Shown: positions 16,468 to 25,019, counted from the stretch's first letter. The stretch is DNA of 46,512 nucleotides from DATAPE01 sp034667525 (GCA_034667525.1 JAXDJO010000027.1:1-46512); one strand, 5' to 3'. Notes: generated by a model not told the origin, from the sequence alone. A program made the numbers and translations.

Positions 16468-18621
16468 TTGGGTCCGAAGAAGGTTCTGGTCATCGGTGGG
16501 GGTCCTGGAGGTCTCTACTCGGCGCTCCTGCTGAAAAAGTCGGATCCGTCGCGGGAAGTCACCGTTCTCGAGAGGAATCCCAGGGGAGCCACCTACGGTT
16601 TTGGCATCGTCTTTTCCGATGCCACCCTCCGGGAGCTGCAGGATGCCGATTCCGAGACGCATGCCGACATCACTGCGAACTTCGCAAAGTGGGATGCGAT
16701 CGACGTTCGGTGGAACGACGAAGTTATCCGCGCCCACGGACATGCATTCGCAGGCCTCTCGCGCAGGGTGATGCTCGATATCCTGCAGCACCGTTGCATC
16801 GAGGTGGGCGTCGAGCTGGTCTTCAGTCACCACCACACCGAGTTCTCCGACTTCCACGAGCACGATCTGGTCATCGCGGCGGACGGTAGCAACAGCCTCG
16901 TCCGTCACCACTACGAAGAGGTCTTCCGGCCCTCTTTCGACGTCACCTCTCGTAGGTACGTATGGCTCGGAACCAGCTTCCGCCCGGATTCCATCTTCTT
17001 CGATTTCCGCCAGACGGAATTCGGCTTGTTCCTGGGAACGATGTATCCGTTCACCGGCGAGTCGAGCACCTTGGTCGTCGAATGCGACCCCACGGACTGG
17101 GAGCGCGCCGGGTTGGATGAGGCCAGCGAGACAGAGACCGCGGCCTTTGCCGAGAAGATCTTTGCCGAAGACCTCAGAGGAGAAAGCATCGTCACCAACA
17201 AGTCCACGTGGTTGAACTTCGTGACGATCAAGAATCAAACCTGGCATCACGACAACATCGTGCTCCTCGGGGACTCTGCGCATACCGCTCACTATTCGGT
17301 GGGGTCGGGTACCAGGATGGCTATGGAGGACGCCATCGCCCTGTCCCAGGCGGTGGACGAGCATGAAGATCTGGAAGAAGCGTTCGTTTACTACGAACAG
17401 GGCAGGGAACCCATCACCGAGGCGATCCAGGAGGCGGCCAAGCAGAGCTACACATGGTTCACGAACCTGAGCCGATATAAGGAGCTAGAACCCGTCCAGT
17501 TTGCCTTCAACCTCGTCACCCGCAGCGGGCGGATCGGGTACGACAACCTGCGGATCAGAGACGCCGCTTTCGTCGATCGCGTCGACCGTTGGTTCTCGAT
17601 GCGCGTGCGAGAGACGCTCAAGAAGCCCATCCTCGCTCCACCTCCGATGTTCACGCCGCTGAGATTGCAAGAGATGATCCTGAGCAACATGATCGGCCTG
17701 TCACCGGTCGGCCTCTTCTCTGCATCCGACGGAACACCTGGCGATGGACATCTGGACCGCCTATTGGAGCGCGCCGAAGGTGGCGCCGGACTGGTCCTGA
17801 CCGAGCCGATCGCGATCTCTCCCGACGCTCGCATCACGTCCGGCGACTCCGGCATGTATTCCGAAGCACACCTGAAGGAGTGGACGCGTACAGTCGATGC
17901 GATCCACGAGCGCTCCTTCGCCAAAGCCGGTATCCGCCTCAGCCACGCAGGAAGAAGAGGCTCGGCGCGCCCGCGCCACGAGGGATTGGACCGGCCCTTG
18001 ACCGCGGGTGCGTGGCCGCTTCTATCGGCGTCGCCGATTCCGTATTCGGTGGAGACGCAGGTTCCGAAGGAGATGGATCGTTCCGACATGGACCGAGTAC
18101 GTGACGACTTCGTGCGAGCCGCGGGGATGTCCAACGCCGCAGGTTTCGACATGATCGACCTCTTCTTCGCCCACGGTTATCTGATGGCCAGCTTCATCTC
18201 GCCGTTGACCAACCTGCGCCGGGACGGATACGGAGGTTCGTTGGATGCCCGGATGAGATTCCCACTCGAGGTGTTCGATGCGGTGCGAGCCACGTGGCCG
18301 GTCCAAAAGCCCATATGCGTCTCGATCTCCGCGTCTGACCTCACCCGCAGCGGTCTTCAGCCGGAAGAGGGGATGGCCGTCGCTAGGATCTTCAAAGAAC
18401 ATGGATGCGACTTGATCGAGGTCCTTGCCGGGCAAACCATTCTCAACGACAGTCCCTCCTACAATCGCTACTTCCTCGCCGATCTCAGCGATCTCGTCCG
18501 CAACCTTGCCGGGATCAAGACGATGACCAGGGGCCGGATCACCAAGCCGGATGAGGCCAATACGATCCTTGCCGGGGGCCGGGCCGACCTCGTCATCATG
18601 GATCCTCCGGATCTGTTGTAG
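16468..18621 (+). CDS. 2-aminobenzoyl/salicylyl-CoA monooxygenase-reductase-like fusion
   Basis: A 717-residue fusion of two flavoprotein domains. Residues 1-390 are a FAD-dependent aromatic monooxygenase: GGGPGG near residue 10, an ADGSNS motif, and GDSAHTAHYSVGSG in the GD motif. Residues 392-717 are an old-yellow-enzyme barrel with SHAGRRGS, FAHGYLMASF and SPLTNLRRDGYGG. This architecture is known in Azoarcus evansii 2-aminobenzoyl-CoA monooxygenase/reductase and in salicylyl-CoA 5-hydroxylases. The C terminus ends early, at GRADLVIMDPPDLL, where relatives read a GRP-type phosphate-binding motif and continue. The start is one of two adjacent TTG codons after GGAGGGG. The thioesterase follows with no gap. 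Confidence 0.88.
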   Translation: MGPKKVLVIGGGPGGLYSALLLKKSDPSREVTVLERNPRGATYGFGIVFSDATLRELQDADSETHADITANFAKWDAIDVRWNDEVIRAHGHAFAGLSRRVMLDILQHRCIEVGVELVFSHHHTEFSDFHEHDLVIAADGSNSLVRHHYEEVFRPSFDVTSRRYVWLGTSFRPDSIFFDFRQTEFGLFLGTMYPFTGESSTLVVECDPTDWERAGLDEASETETAAFAEKIFAEDLRGESIVTNKSTWLNFVTIKNQTWHHDNIVLLGDSAHTAHYSVGSGTRMAMEDAIALSQAVDEHEDLEEAFVYYEQGREPITEAIQEAAKQSYTWFTNLSRYKELEPVQFAFNLVTRSGRIGYDNLRIRDAAFVDRVDRWFSMRVRETLKKPILAPPPMFTPLRLQEMILSNMIGLSPVGLFSASDGTPGDGHLDRLLERAEGGAGLVLTEPIAISPDARITSGDSGMYSEAHLKEWTRTVDAIHERSFAKAGIRLSHAGRRGSARPRHEGLDRPLTAGAWPLLSASPIPYSVETQVPKEMDRSDMDRVRDDFVRAAGMSNAAGFDMIDLFFAHGYLMASFISPLTNLRRDGYGGSLDARMRFPLEVFDAVRATWPVQKPICVSISASDLTRSGLQPEEGMAVARIFKEHGCDLIEVLAGQTILNDSPSYNRYFLADLSDLVRNLAGIKTMTRGRITKPDEANTILAGGRADLVIMDPPDLL

Positions 18622-19128
18622 ATGGAACATTCCAAGGCCGCGCCCGCTTCGATCCGGGTTCAGAGGAAGGTCGAATGGAGCGATACCGATGCTTCCGGGC
18701 ACTATCACAACGGGCTCGTGTTCCGCCTCTGCGAGGTCGCCGAAACCGCTCTGTTCCAGGGGGTTGGTCTCTTGGAGCACGTGTACGGCCGCATCCCTCG
18801 GGTTCACGTCACCGTCGATTTCCAAAGCGTTCTCTACTTCGGTGACGTTGTCGATGTCTTCCTGCAGGTCGTTTCCGTGGGAACAACCTCGATCAATTAC
18901 GGCGTCGAGATCCGTCGAGGGGATGACGTATGTGCCAAGGCGAAGGTGGTGGCGGTACTGGTGAAGCCGGATGGAGGCCCGCGACCGTGGCCGGAGGATT
19001 ACAAGGAGGCCCTGCTATCCGCCGGCCCCCTGCAGCCCGAGTTGCTCACGACCAGGGCGAGGTCCGTGCTCGAGGAATTCCGGGAGACACCATGGAACAC
19101 CAGAGTTATCCCCGGTGATGAGCGGTGA
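18622..19128 (+). CDS. hotdog-fold acyl-CoA thioesterase-like protein
   Basis: A 168-residue 4-hydroxybenzoyl-CoA thioesterase-like hotdog protein. The family motif is clear at residues 19-31 (WSDTDASGHYHNG), where the aspartate and histidine-asparagine residues match the catalytic region, and VTVDFQSVLYFGD follows in the second beta segment. It would hydrolyse an aryl- or acyl-CoA, perhaps to release trapped CoA. Its ATG starts at the base after the stop of the fusion monooxygenase, so it is translationally coupled. Could also be a hydratase-like hotdog enzyme. Confidence 0.8.
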   Translation: MEHSKAAPASIRVQRKVEWSDTDASGHYHNGLVFRLCEVAETALFQGVGLLEHVYGRIPRVHVTVDFQSVLYFGDVVDVFLQVVSVGTTSINYGVEIRRGDDVCAKAKVVAVLVKPDGGPRPWPEDYKEALLSAGPLQPELLTTRARSVLEEFRETPWNTRVIPGDER

Positions 19129-19219
19129 TCGCTGGGCAGAAAAGGTGCGGCCATGGTGGCCAGCTGCCCCCCTGTGCAACGTGGCTAACCTGGCGGTCTC
19201 ACGATCGGAAGGGATGCAT

Positions 19220-20410
19220 GTGAACACGCCACAAAGAAAACAGCAAACGCCGCCCGATCCACTCGACTTCTTGGGGATCGATTCTCTGCTCGACGAAGAA
19301 GAGCGCCTGATCCGGCAGACGGTGCGGAAATGGGTGGACGAGCGCCTCCTTCCCGACATCGAGAAATGGTTCGAGCAGGGAGAGTTCCCCAAGGAAGTCT
19401 CGGGCGAGCTGGGATCCCTCGGGGTCCTGGGCATGCACCTGACGGGCTATGGGTGCGCGGGGACGTCGGCGGTGAGCTATGGGCTCGCCTGCCTGGAGCT
19501 CGAGGCCGGCGACAGCGGCTTCCGGAGTTTCGTCTCCGTCCAGGGCTCCCTTGCGATGTTCCCGATCTGGAAGTTCGGATCTGAGGAGCAGAAACAAGCG
19601 TGGCTTCCGCGGATGGCGGCCGGCGAAGTCATCGGCTGCTTCGGTCTCACCGAGCCCGATGCAGGCAGCGATCCTTCGATGATGCGCACGAACGCCCGTC
19701 GTCGGGGTCCGGATTGGATCCTGAACGGCACGAAGATGTGGATCACAAATGGAGGCATCGCCGACGTTGCGGTCGTGTGGGCCAAGACAGAGGAGGGGAT
19801 CCGCGGGTTTCTCGTTCCCCGGGGCACGAGGGGCTTCTCGGCTCGAGACATACATCGGAAACTTTCTCTGCGGGCGTCGGTGACATCTGAGCTGCAATTG
19901 GAGGACTGCCTCTTGCCGCAGGATGCTGTGCTGCCCGACGTGGTCGGTATGAGGGGCCCGCTGTCGTGTCTCAACGAAGCGCGCTACGGGATCATGTGGG
20001 GGACGATGGGGGCCGCGCGTGCTTGTTATGAGTGTGCGCTTGAGTACGCAAAGTCGCGCCGGCAATTCGATCGGCCGATCGCCGGCTTCCAACTCACCCA
20101 ACAGAAGCTTGTCGACATGATGCTCGAGATCAACAAGGGAACCCTCAGCGCCCTGCACATCGGCCGCCTGAAGGACGCGGGCAAGGCTCAACCGGAGCAC
20201 ATCAGTTTCGGCAAGCTCAACAACGTTCGCGAGGCGCTGGCGATCGCACGAGAGGCCCGCAGCATCCTGGGCGCCAGCGGGATAACACTCGAATATCCCG
20301 TCATCCGCCACATGAACAACCTCGAGTCCGTATACACCTACGAAGGAACCAACGAGATCCACACCTTGATATTGGGTGAATCGATAACCGGTCACCGAGC
20401 CTTCAGCTGA
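19220..20410 (+). CDS. glutaryl-CoA dehydrogenase-like enzyme
   Basis: A 396-residue acyl-CoA dehydrogenase close in pattern to glutaryl-CoA dehydrogenase. Matching segments include EEERLIRQTVRKWVDERLLP, CFGLTEPDAGSDPS, KMWITNGGIADVAVVWAK, KLSLRASVTSELQLEDC and CLNEARYGI. The catalytic base is Glu375 in YTYEGTNEIH, and the arginine that binds the distal carboxylate in the family is kept (R102 in DSGFRSFVSVQ). This suggests a dicarboxylyl-CoA substrate, possibly with decarboxylation. The GTG at 19220 is favoured because GGAAGG lies about 7 nt upstream; the ATG at 19214 is too close. A 91-bp gap precedes it; the SDR follows with a one-base overlap. Confidence 0.9.
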   Translation: MNTPQRKQQTPPDPLDFLGIDSLLDEEERLIRQTVRKWVDERLLPDIEKWFEQGEFPKEVSGELGSLGVLGMHLTGYGCAGTSAVSYGLACLELEAGDSGFRSFVSVQGSLAMFPIWKFGSEEQKQAWLPRMAAGEVIGCFGLTEPDAGSDPSMMRTNARRRGPDWILNGTKMWITNGGIADVAVVWAKTEEGIRGFLVPRGTRGFSARDIHRKLSLRASVTSELQLEDCLLPQDAVLPDVVGMRGPLSCLNEARYGIMWGTMGAARACYECALEYAKSRRQFDRPIAGFQLTQQKLVDMMLEINKGTLSALHIGRLKDAGKAQPEHISFGKLNNVREALAIAREARSILGASGITLEYPVIRHMNNLESVYTYEGTNEIHTLILGESITGHRAFS

Positions 20411-21195
20411 TGCCCTTTCCAGCAGAGAGTTCCGGGCCGGCCGCACGCGCGGTGGTGGTCACCGGCGGGGGCAAGGGCATCGGCAAGGCGGTAGTCGAAC
20501 GATTCGCCGAGATGGGTGATTGGGTGATGGCGCTGGGGCGGGACGAACAGAGCCTCAAGGAGGTCGCTGATGTTCACACTGGATCGGGGCGCCGCGTCGG
20601 CTACGAGATATGTGATGTGACCTCCGAAGAGTCGGTTCGGGAAGTATTCAAGGGGCTGGGCGCGGTCGACGTCCTCGTGAACAACGCCGGCGCGTCGACA
20701 TCTGCCCCCCTGCACAAGACGACCCTCGACCAATGGCAGCAGCAGATCGCGGTCAACGCCACCGGCGCCTTCTTGTGCACGAGGGCTGTCGTGGCCCAGA
20801 TGAAAGACAGAAACAACGGCCGGATCGTCTTCGTGGCTTCGACAGCAGGCTTGTCGGGATCCCGATACACGTCCAGCTACGTTGCCTCCAAACACGCCGA
20901 GGTCGGACTGATGCGAGCGGTGGCAGCCGAGTTGGCGGGAACCGGGGTGACTGCGAATGCAGTCTGTCCCACCTATGTCCGGACCGAGATGACAGAGCGC
21001 TCCGTGGCGCGGATCGCAGAGACAACGGGCCGGACCGAAGCTGAAGCACTCGAGGCTCTGGCTGCAAGCTCGCCTCTGGGGCGGCTCCTCGAACCCCGGG
21101 AGGTTGCAGCAACCGTTGCCTTCTTGGCCTCGGATGACGCCGGGGCGATCAACGGTCAAACGGTGATCATGGATGGTGGAGGGATACAGACATGA
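20410..21195 (+). CDS. short-chain dehydrogenase in the catabolic operon
   Basis: A 261-residue classical SDR. Cofactor motif TGGGKGIGKA (18-27), NNAG (91-94) and catalytic S144, Y157 and K161 are present, as is the C-terminal VIMDGG. It probably acts as a 3-hydroxyacyl-CoA dehydrogenase or reduces the cyclic ketone formed by the monooxygenase-reductase. The start ATG overlaps the preceding TGA (TGATG), and the crotonase ATG overlaps its stop (ATGA). Substrate is inferred from context. Confidence 0.9.
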   Translation: MPFPAESSGPAARAVVVTGGGKGIGKAVVERFAEMGDWVMALGRDEQSLKEVADVHTGSGRRVGYEICDVTSEESVREVFKGLGAVDVLVNNAGASTSAPLHKTTLDQWQQQIAVNATGAFLCTRAVVAQMKDRNNGRIVFVASTAGLSGSRYTSSYVASKHAEVGLMRAVAAELAGTGVTANAVCPTYVRTEMTERSVARIAETTGRTEAEALEALAASSPLGRLLEPREVAATVAFLASDDAGAINGQTVIMDGGGIQT

Positions 21196-22019
21196 CTCCG
21201 TTCCGGGCGTCGGCTGGGTTAACCGAAGAGTGGGCCCACTTCTCCTTCGAGGTCGAGGACGGCATCGGCACCATCACTCTCGATCGGCCCGAACGGCTGA
21301 ACGCTTTGACCTTTGAGGTTTACGCCGATCTGCGTGACCTCTTCGCGGAGTTGCCCCACAGGACAGATGTCCGTGTGGTGATCATCACCGGCCGCGGCAA
21401 GGGCTTCTGCTCGGGCGGTGATGTTGAAGACATCATCGGACAGCTGCTGAAGATGGATGCGCACGGCCTCCTGGACTTCACGAGGATGACCGGCATGACA
21501 GTGCAACGGATGCGGGAATGCCCGGTGCCTATCATCGCGGCGGTCAATGGAGTGGCGGCGGGGGCCGGCGCCATGATCGCTCTTGCGGCCGACCTGCGGA
21601 TATTCGCGCGGTCTGCCTCGATCGCGTTTCTTTTCACGCGTGTGGGATTGGCCGGCGCCGATATGGGTTCGGCCTATCTGCTTCCGCGTGTGGTTGGGTT
21701 CGGCCGGGCTTCCGAATTGCTCTTGCTCGGTGACGCCGTGAGCGCGGCTCGCGCGGTGGATGTCGGGCTGGCCTACCAGGTTGTCGACGACGACGACCTC
21801 TCGGGGACCGCGACGCGACTGGCTCGAAGGCTGGCGGACGGGCCCGCGTTGGCGTTTGCGACCACGAAGATGCTGCTGTCCCGCGAGATCGACATGGATC
21901 TCTCTGGTTCGCTCGAATTGGAGGCGATGGCTCAGGCATTGCTCATGACGAGCGGAGATTTTGCAGAGTTCTACGACGCATTCAAAGCAAAGAGGCAGCC
22001 GAACTGGGGAAGCCGGTGA
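21192..22019 (+). CDS. crotonase-fold enzyme lacking both hydratase glutamates
   Basis: A 275-residue crotonase-superfamily protein. The oxyanion-hole motifs are present (FCSGGD and NGVAAGAGAMIALAADLR). By eye alignment to rat crotonase, the two catalytic glutamates fall on Met128 and Arg150, but an aspartate (D157, in LAGADMG) sits nearby, as in ring hydrolases and dehalogenases of the superfamily. It is therefore unlikely to be a plain enoyl-CoA hydratase and may open the ring or rearrange the intermediate. It overlaps the SDR by four bases (ATGA) and the RidA gene by four bases (GTGA). Confidence 0.85.
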   Translation: MTPFRASAGLTEEWAHFSFEVEDGIGTITLDRPERLNALTFEVYADLRDLFAELPHRTDVRVVIITGRGKGFCSGGDVEDIIGQLLKMDAHGLLDFTRMTGMTVQRMRECPVPIIAAVNGVAAGAGAMIALAADLRIFARSASIAFLFTRVGLAGADMGSAYLLPRVVGFGRASELLLLGDAVSAARAVDVGLAYQVVDDDDLSGTATRLARRLADGPALAFATTKMLLSREIDMDLSGSLELEAMAQALLMTSGDFAEFYDAFKAKRQPNWGSR

Positions 22020-22429
22020 CGGCTCACGAGATCATCAATCCCGAAGGCCTGGTGCCGGCCGTGGGCTTCACGCATGCGCTCGTCGCAGCACCGGGAAGGA
22101 CCATCTATCTCGGGGGCCAGGCGGGGATAGACGCTGAGGGAAACGTAGTTGCTTCGGGCTTGATCCGGCAATTCGATGCCGCTGCGGCGAACGTAGTCAA
22201 GGCTCTCGGAGCTGCCGGAGCCAAGCCCGAGCACCTGGTGTCCATGCAGATCTTCGTTACGAGTGCCGAGGAGTACAAAGGTTTGTTGGAAGAGTTAGGC
22301 GAGGTCTACCGGAGGCATCTCGGCAAGCACTATCCCGCCCTCGGGCTGTTCGAGGTGACGGGTTTGTTCGACCCTGAGGCAAAAGTGGAGTTGTGGTGCG
22401 TGGCCGTGGTTCCTGAAGATCAGCGATAG
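22016..22429 (+). CDS. RidA-family protein, catalytic Arg absent
   Basis: A 137-residue member of the RidA/YjgF/YER057c/UK114 family, which in the RidA subgroup deaminates reactive enamines and imines. The fold signatures GGQAGIDAEGNVV and VKALGAAGAKPEHLV are clear. The catalytic arginine position (Arg105 in RidA) reads Leu109 in YPALGLFEV, so it belongs to a Rid subgroup not expected to use the standard mechanism. The GTG start overlaps the crotonase stop. A YjgF-like 'translation inhibitor' gene also occurs in the Azoarcus 2-aminobenzoate cluster, consistent with nitrogen removal from an enamine intermediate. Confidence 0.88.
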   Translation: MTAHEIINPEGLVPAVGFTHALVAAPGRTIYLGGQAGIDAEGNVVASGLIRQFDAAAANVVKALGAAGAKPEHLVSMQIFVTSAEEYKGLLEELGEVYRRHLGKHYPALGLFEVTGLFDPEAKVELWCVAVVPEDQR

Positions 22430-23571
22430 AGCTCTCGGGCGATGATCTCGCGCTGGATCTCGCTGGTTCCTTCGTAGATCCGAGTGGCTCGCACATCCCG
22501 GTAAAGGTGCTCGAGCAGATGCCCTCGCTCCAAACCGCTGGCTCCATGGATCTGGATAGCGTCGTCGATCACCTGTTGCGCCATCTCCGTGGCAAACAGC
22601 TTGGCCATCGCCGCGATCTTCGTCACGCGCCGACCTGCGTCGTAGGCAGAGGCGGCTTCGTAGACCAGAAGCCGGGCAGCATGGATCGTTGTCGCCATGT
22701 CTGCGAGCTTGTGCGAGATCGCCTGAAAATCCTGAAGGTTCCGCCCGAAGGCACGACGAGAGCCAGCTTGCGCAACCGATGCATCCAACGCGGCTTGGGC
22801 CATACCAACGGCAAATGCACCGACACTGGGACGGAATAGATCGAGGGTCTGCATAGCCACGCCGAAACCGAGCCCAACCTCGCCAAGGACGTGACCGTCC
22901 GGCACAAAGACGTCCTCGAGCTCGATCTGTCCCACGGGATGGGCCGAGAGGAGCTCCAGCGGTTTGCCGGAAAGGCCGTGGCTATCGCCCGCTACGGCGA
23001 ACGCAGTTATGCCTTTGGCTCCCTCGTCGACAGCGGTGCGGGCGAAGATCGTGTAGATGTCCGCATCGGGGGCGTTAGATATCCACTTCTTCGTTCCCCT
23101 CAACCGGAACCCACCCTCCACTCGTTCCGCCGAGAGGGACAGCGCCGCAGCATCGCTTCCCGCGTCCGGTTCGGACAGTGCGAATGCAGCGACTGCCTCG
23201 CCGCGAGCTACTGCTGGGATCCAGCGATCCTTTACCTCGTCCCCACCCGCCAGCAGGACGGGATAAGCCCCGAGCCCCTGCAACGCAAGCGCGGTCTCCG
23301 CCTCCGTCGATACACCCGCAAGGGCTTCTCGCAGAAGGCAGATCTCGACCGCCGACACTCGGCCATCCGCCAGATCCTTTCCGAGGTCCGATGGAAACAG
23401 TCGTCCCAGTACGCCGTGCTCGCCCATCGCTTTCAGGAGGGGACGATTGACGCGGCCCGCGTGGCCCTTCTCTGCGAGCGGGACGAAGGCGTCGCGCGCG
23501 GTAGCTCGAACCTTGTCGAACCGATCACGTTGCTCAGGCGAGAAACCCGACCATAGATCCGATCCGTTCAT
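22420..23571 (-). CDS. acyl-CoA dehydrogenase
   Basis: A 383-residue acyl-CoA dehydrogenase with FAD-binding motifs AFALSEPDAGSDA and KKWISNAPDAD, and the C-terminal YEGTSEIQREIIARELY with the catalytic-type glutamate. It probably oxidises a short or branched-chain acyl-CoA. It lies on the minus strand, and its 3' end overlaps the ridA 3' end by 10 bp. The ATG at 23571 has no Shine-Dalgarno; a TACCCT box lies 9 nt upstream, suggesting a leaderless transcript. It may serve the same pathway or be independent. Confidence 0.9.
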   Translation of the reverse strand: MNGSDLWSGFSPEQRDRFDKVRATARDAFVPLAEKGHAGRVNRPLLKAMGEHGVLGRLFPSDLGKDLADGRVSAVEICLLREALAGVSTEAETALALQGLGAYPVLLAGGDEVKDRWIPAVARGEAVAAFALSEPDAGSDAAALSLSAERVEGGFRLRGTKKWISNAPDADIYTIFARTAVDEGAKGITAFAVAGDSHGLSGKPLELLSAHPVGQIELEDVFVPDGHVLGEVGLGFGVAMQTLDLFRPSVGAFAVGMAQAALDASVAQAGSRRAFGRNLQDFQAISHKLADMATTIHAARLLVYEAASAYDAGRRVTKIAAMAKLFATEMAQQVIDDAIQIHGASGLERGHLLEHLYRDVRATRIYEGTSEIQREIIARELYR

Positions 23572-23714
23572 GGGTAACAGAGGGTACCTGCCGTCTGGGG
23601 ATGGGCCCCGATCGGGCCGGCTGGGGATCACCTTCGGTCGCTAGCCGGTTGCTCCATCAGCAGGGGCGCGCGTGCAGTTCTGCCTCGGCAGGGTTGGTCT
23701 GTGAAACTAGGAGT

Positions 23715-24923
23715 ATGAGCGAAACCCGGATCTCGATGGATGAACTGGCAACGCGGGCGGGGGTGCCGACGGAGCTGGTGAAACGTCTCGTCGACGCGCA
23801 ACTTTTGACTCCGGATCCGAGCTCCCTCGTTGACGTAAAGGAGGTCTCTCTCGTGAACCTCGTGGGCTCTCTCGAGGCCGCCGGGATGTCCGTAGAGGTA
23901 TTGAGTGAAGCCGCAAAGCGCAATCAGCTTTCGTTTGCTTTTCTCGACCTCGTGTTGGGGCGGCCCGAGTCGTTGGTAGGCGAGGAGACTTTCGAGGATC
24001 AGTGTGCGCGGTTGGGTGCAGATCCGGCGACGGTCTCGGAGACTGTGGAGGCGGCAGGGCTTCCCCGGCCGCAACTCCACGACCGGCTTCGTAAGGAGGA
24101 TGTGCAGGGCATAACGGACGTGACGATCGCGCTAGCTCTTGCAGGAGCTCCACTGATCTCGCGGCTGATGCGAGTACACGGAGAAAGTCTGCGGCGCGTA
24201 ACCGAGATGGAGGCTCACATCTACCACCTCGTCTTCGAAGAGCCGCTGCTGGCTTCCGGCCTCAGCGAGCAGCAGATGCGTGACCAGATCTCGCAGATGA
24301 GCCCCGAGGTCCAGGGTCTCGCCGAACGCGTGTTGATGTGGATCTACAAGCGACACCGAGACCATGAAACCCTGAGCCACCTGATCGGTCACATCGAGGA
24401 GGCCGTGAGCGCAGCGGATGTCGGCTACGCCAGGTCCAAGTTCCCTCCGGCGGTGGGATTTGCGGATCTCACCGATTACACCGGACTGACCGAAAGGCAG
24501 GGGGATTACGTCGCGGTCGAGGTCGCCGCGGCTTTCTCGCAGCTCGTTACCCGCGACGCCGCGGAGTGCGGCGGCCGCCCCCTCAAATGGCTGGGGGACG
24601 GAGTGATGGTCTATTTTCCTCAGCCGGCGCAGAGCGCGCGCTTCGCCCTCGAGCTTGTCGAGCACGTTGCCCAGGCCGAACTGCCACCCGTCCATATCGG
24701 CCTCAGTGCCGGTCCGGTGATCTACCAGGATGGCGACTACTACGGCAAGACGGTCAATCTTGCGGCACGCGTTGCCACGCAGGCGGTGGGGGGTGAGGTT
24801 CTTGTGACGCAGGAAGTCGTGGACAACTGCTCGTTGGAAGATGTCGACTTCTCCTCCATAGGAGCCATCCCTCTCAAGGGCATCGCGACACCCGTGATGC
24901 TTCATCGAGCGACAAGGATCTAG
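23715..24923 (+). CDS. class III adenylate cyclase with N-terminal MerR-like domain
   Basis: A 402-residue protein. Residues 5-90 look like a MerR-type winged helix (MDELATRAGVPTELVKRLVDAQLL..., then a helical segment), a middle alpha-helical region spans 100-240, and the class III cyclase domain spans 245-400. Metal aspartates D251 and D295, the adenine-specifying pair K291 and D341, and the transition-state residues N348 and R352 (VNLAARV) are all present, so it should make cAMP. The ATG at 23715 is preceded at only 1 nt by GGAG, an odd spacing. There are no membrane segments. It is followed by a CDF transporter. Confidence 0.85.
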   Translation: MSETRISMDELATRAGVPTELVKRLVDAQLLTPDPSSLVDVKEVSLVNLVGSLEAAGMSVEVLSEAAKRNQLSFAFLDLVLGRPESLVGEETFEDQCARLGADPATVSETVEAAGLPRPQLHDRLRKEDVQGITDVTIALALAGAPLISRLMRVHGESLRRVTEMEAHIYHLVFEEPLLASGLSEQQMRDQISQMSPEVQGLAERVLMWIYKRHRDHETLSHLIGHIEEAVSAADVGYARSKFPPAVGFADLTDYTGLTERQGDYVAVEVAAAFSQLVTRDAAECGGRPLKWLGDGVMVYFPQPAQSARFALELVEHVAQAELPPVHIGLSAGPVIYQDGDYYGKTVNLAARVATQAVGGEVLVTQEVVDNCSLEDVDFSSIGAIPLKGIATPVMLHRATRI

Positions 24924-25019
24924 GGCCGCGTCGGCTCCGAAAGAGGTGGCGACACTTGCATCTGGGCCCCAGTCATGCTCGGCACCACCCGGCACCCGCC
25001 CCCCGATAATGGTCATGCG

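Noticed and set aside
18600..18700. Frameshift explaining the short OYE domain of the fusion protein
   Set aside because: Neither of the other two frames after 18600 encodes the expected barrel end, and the thioesterase begins at once with a good family match.
18971..19213. In-frame upstream extension of the glutaryl-CoA-dehydrogenase-like gene
   Set aside because: It overlaps the thioesterase gene, is rich in Arg, Ser and Pro unlike the family, and has no ribosome site.
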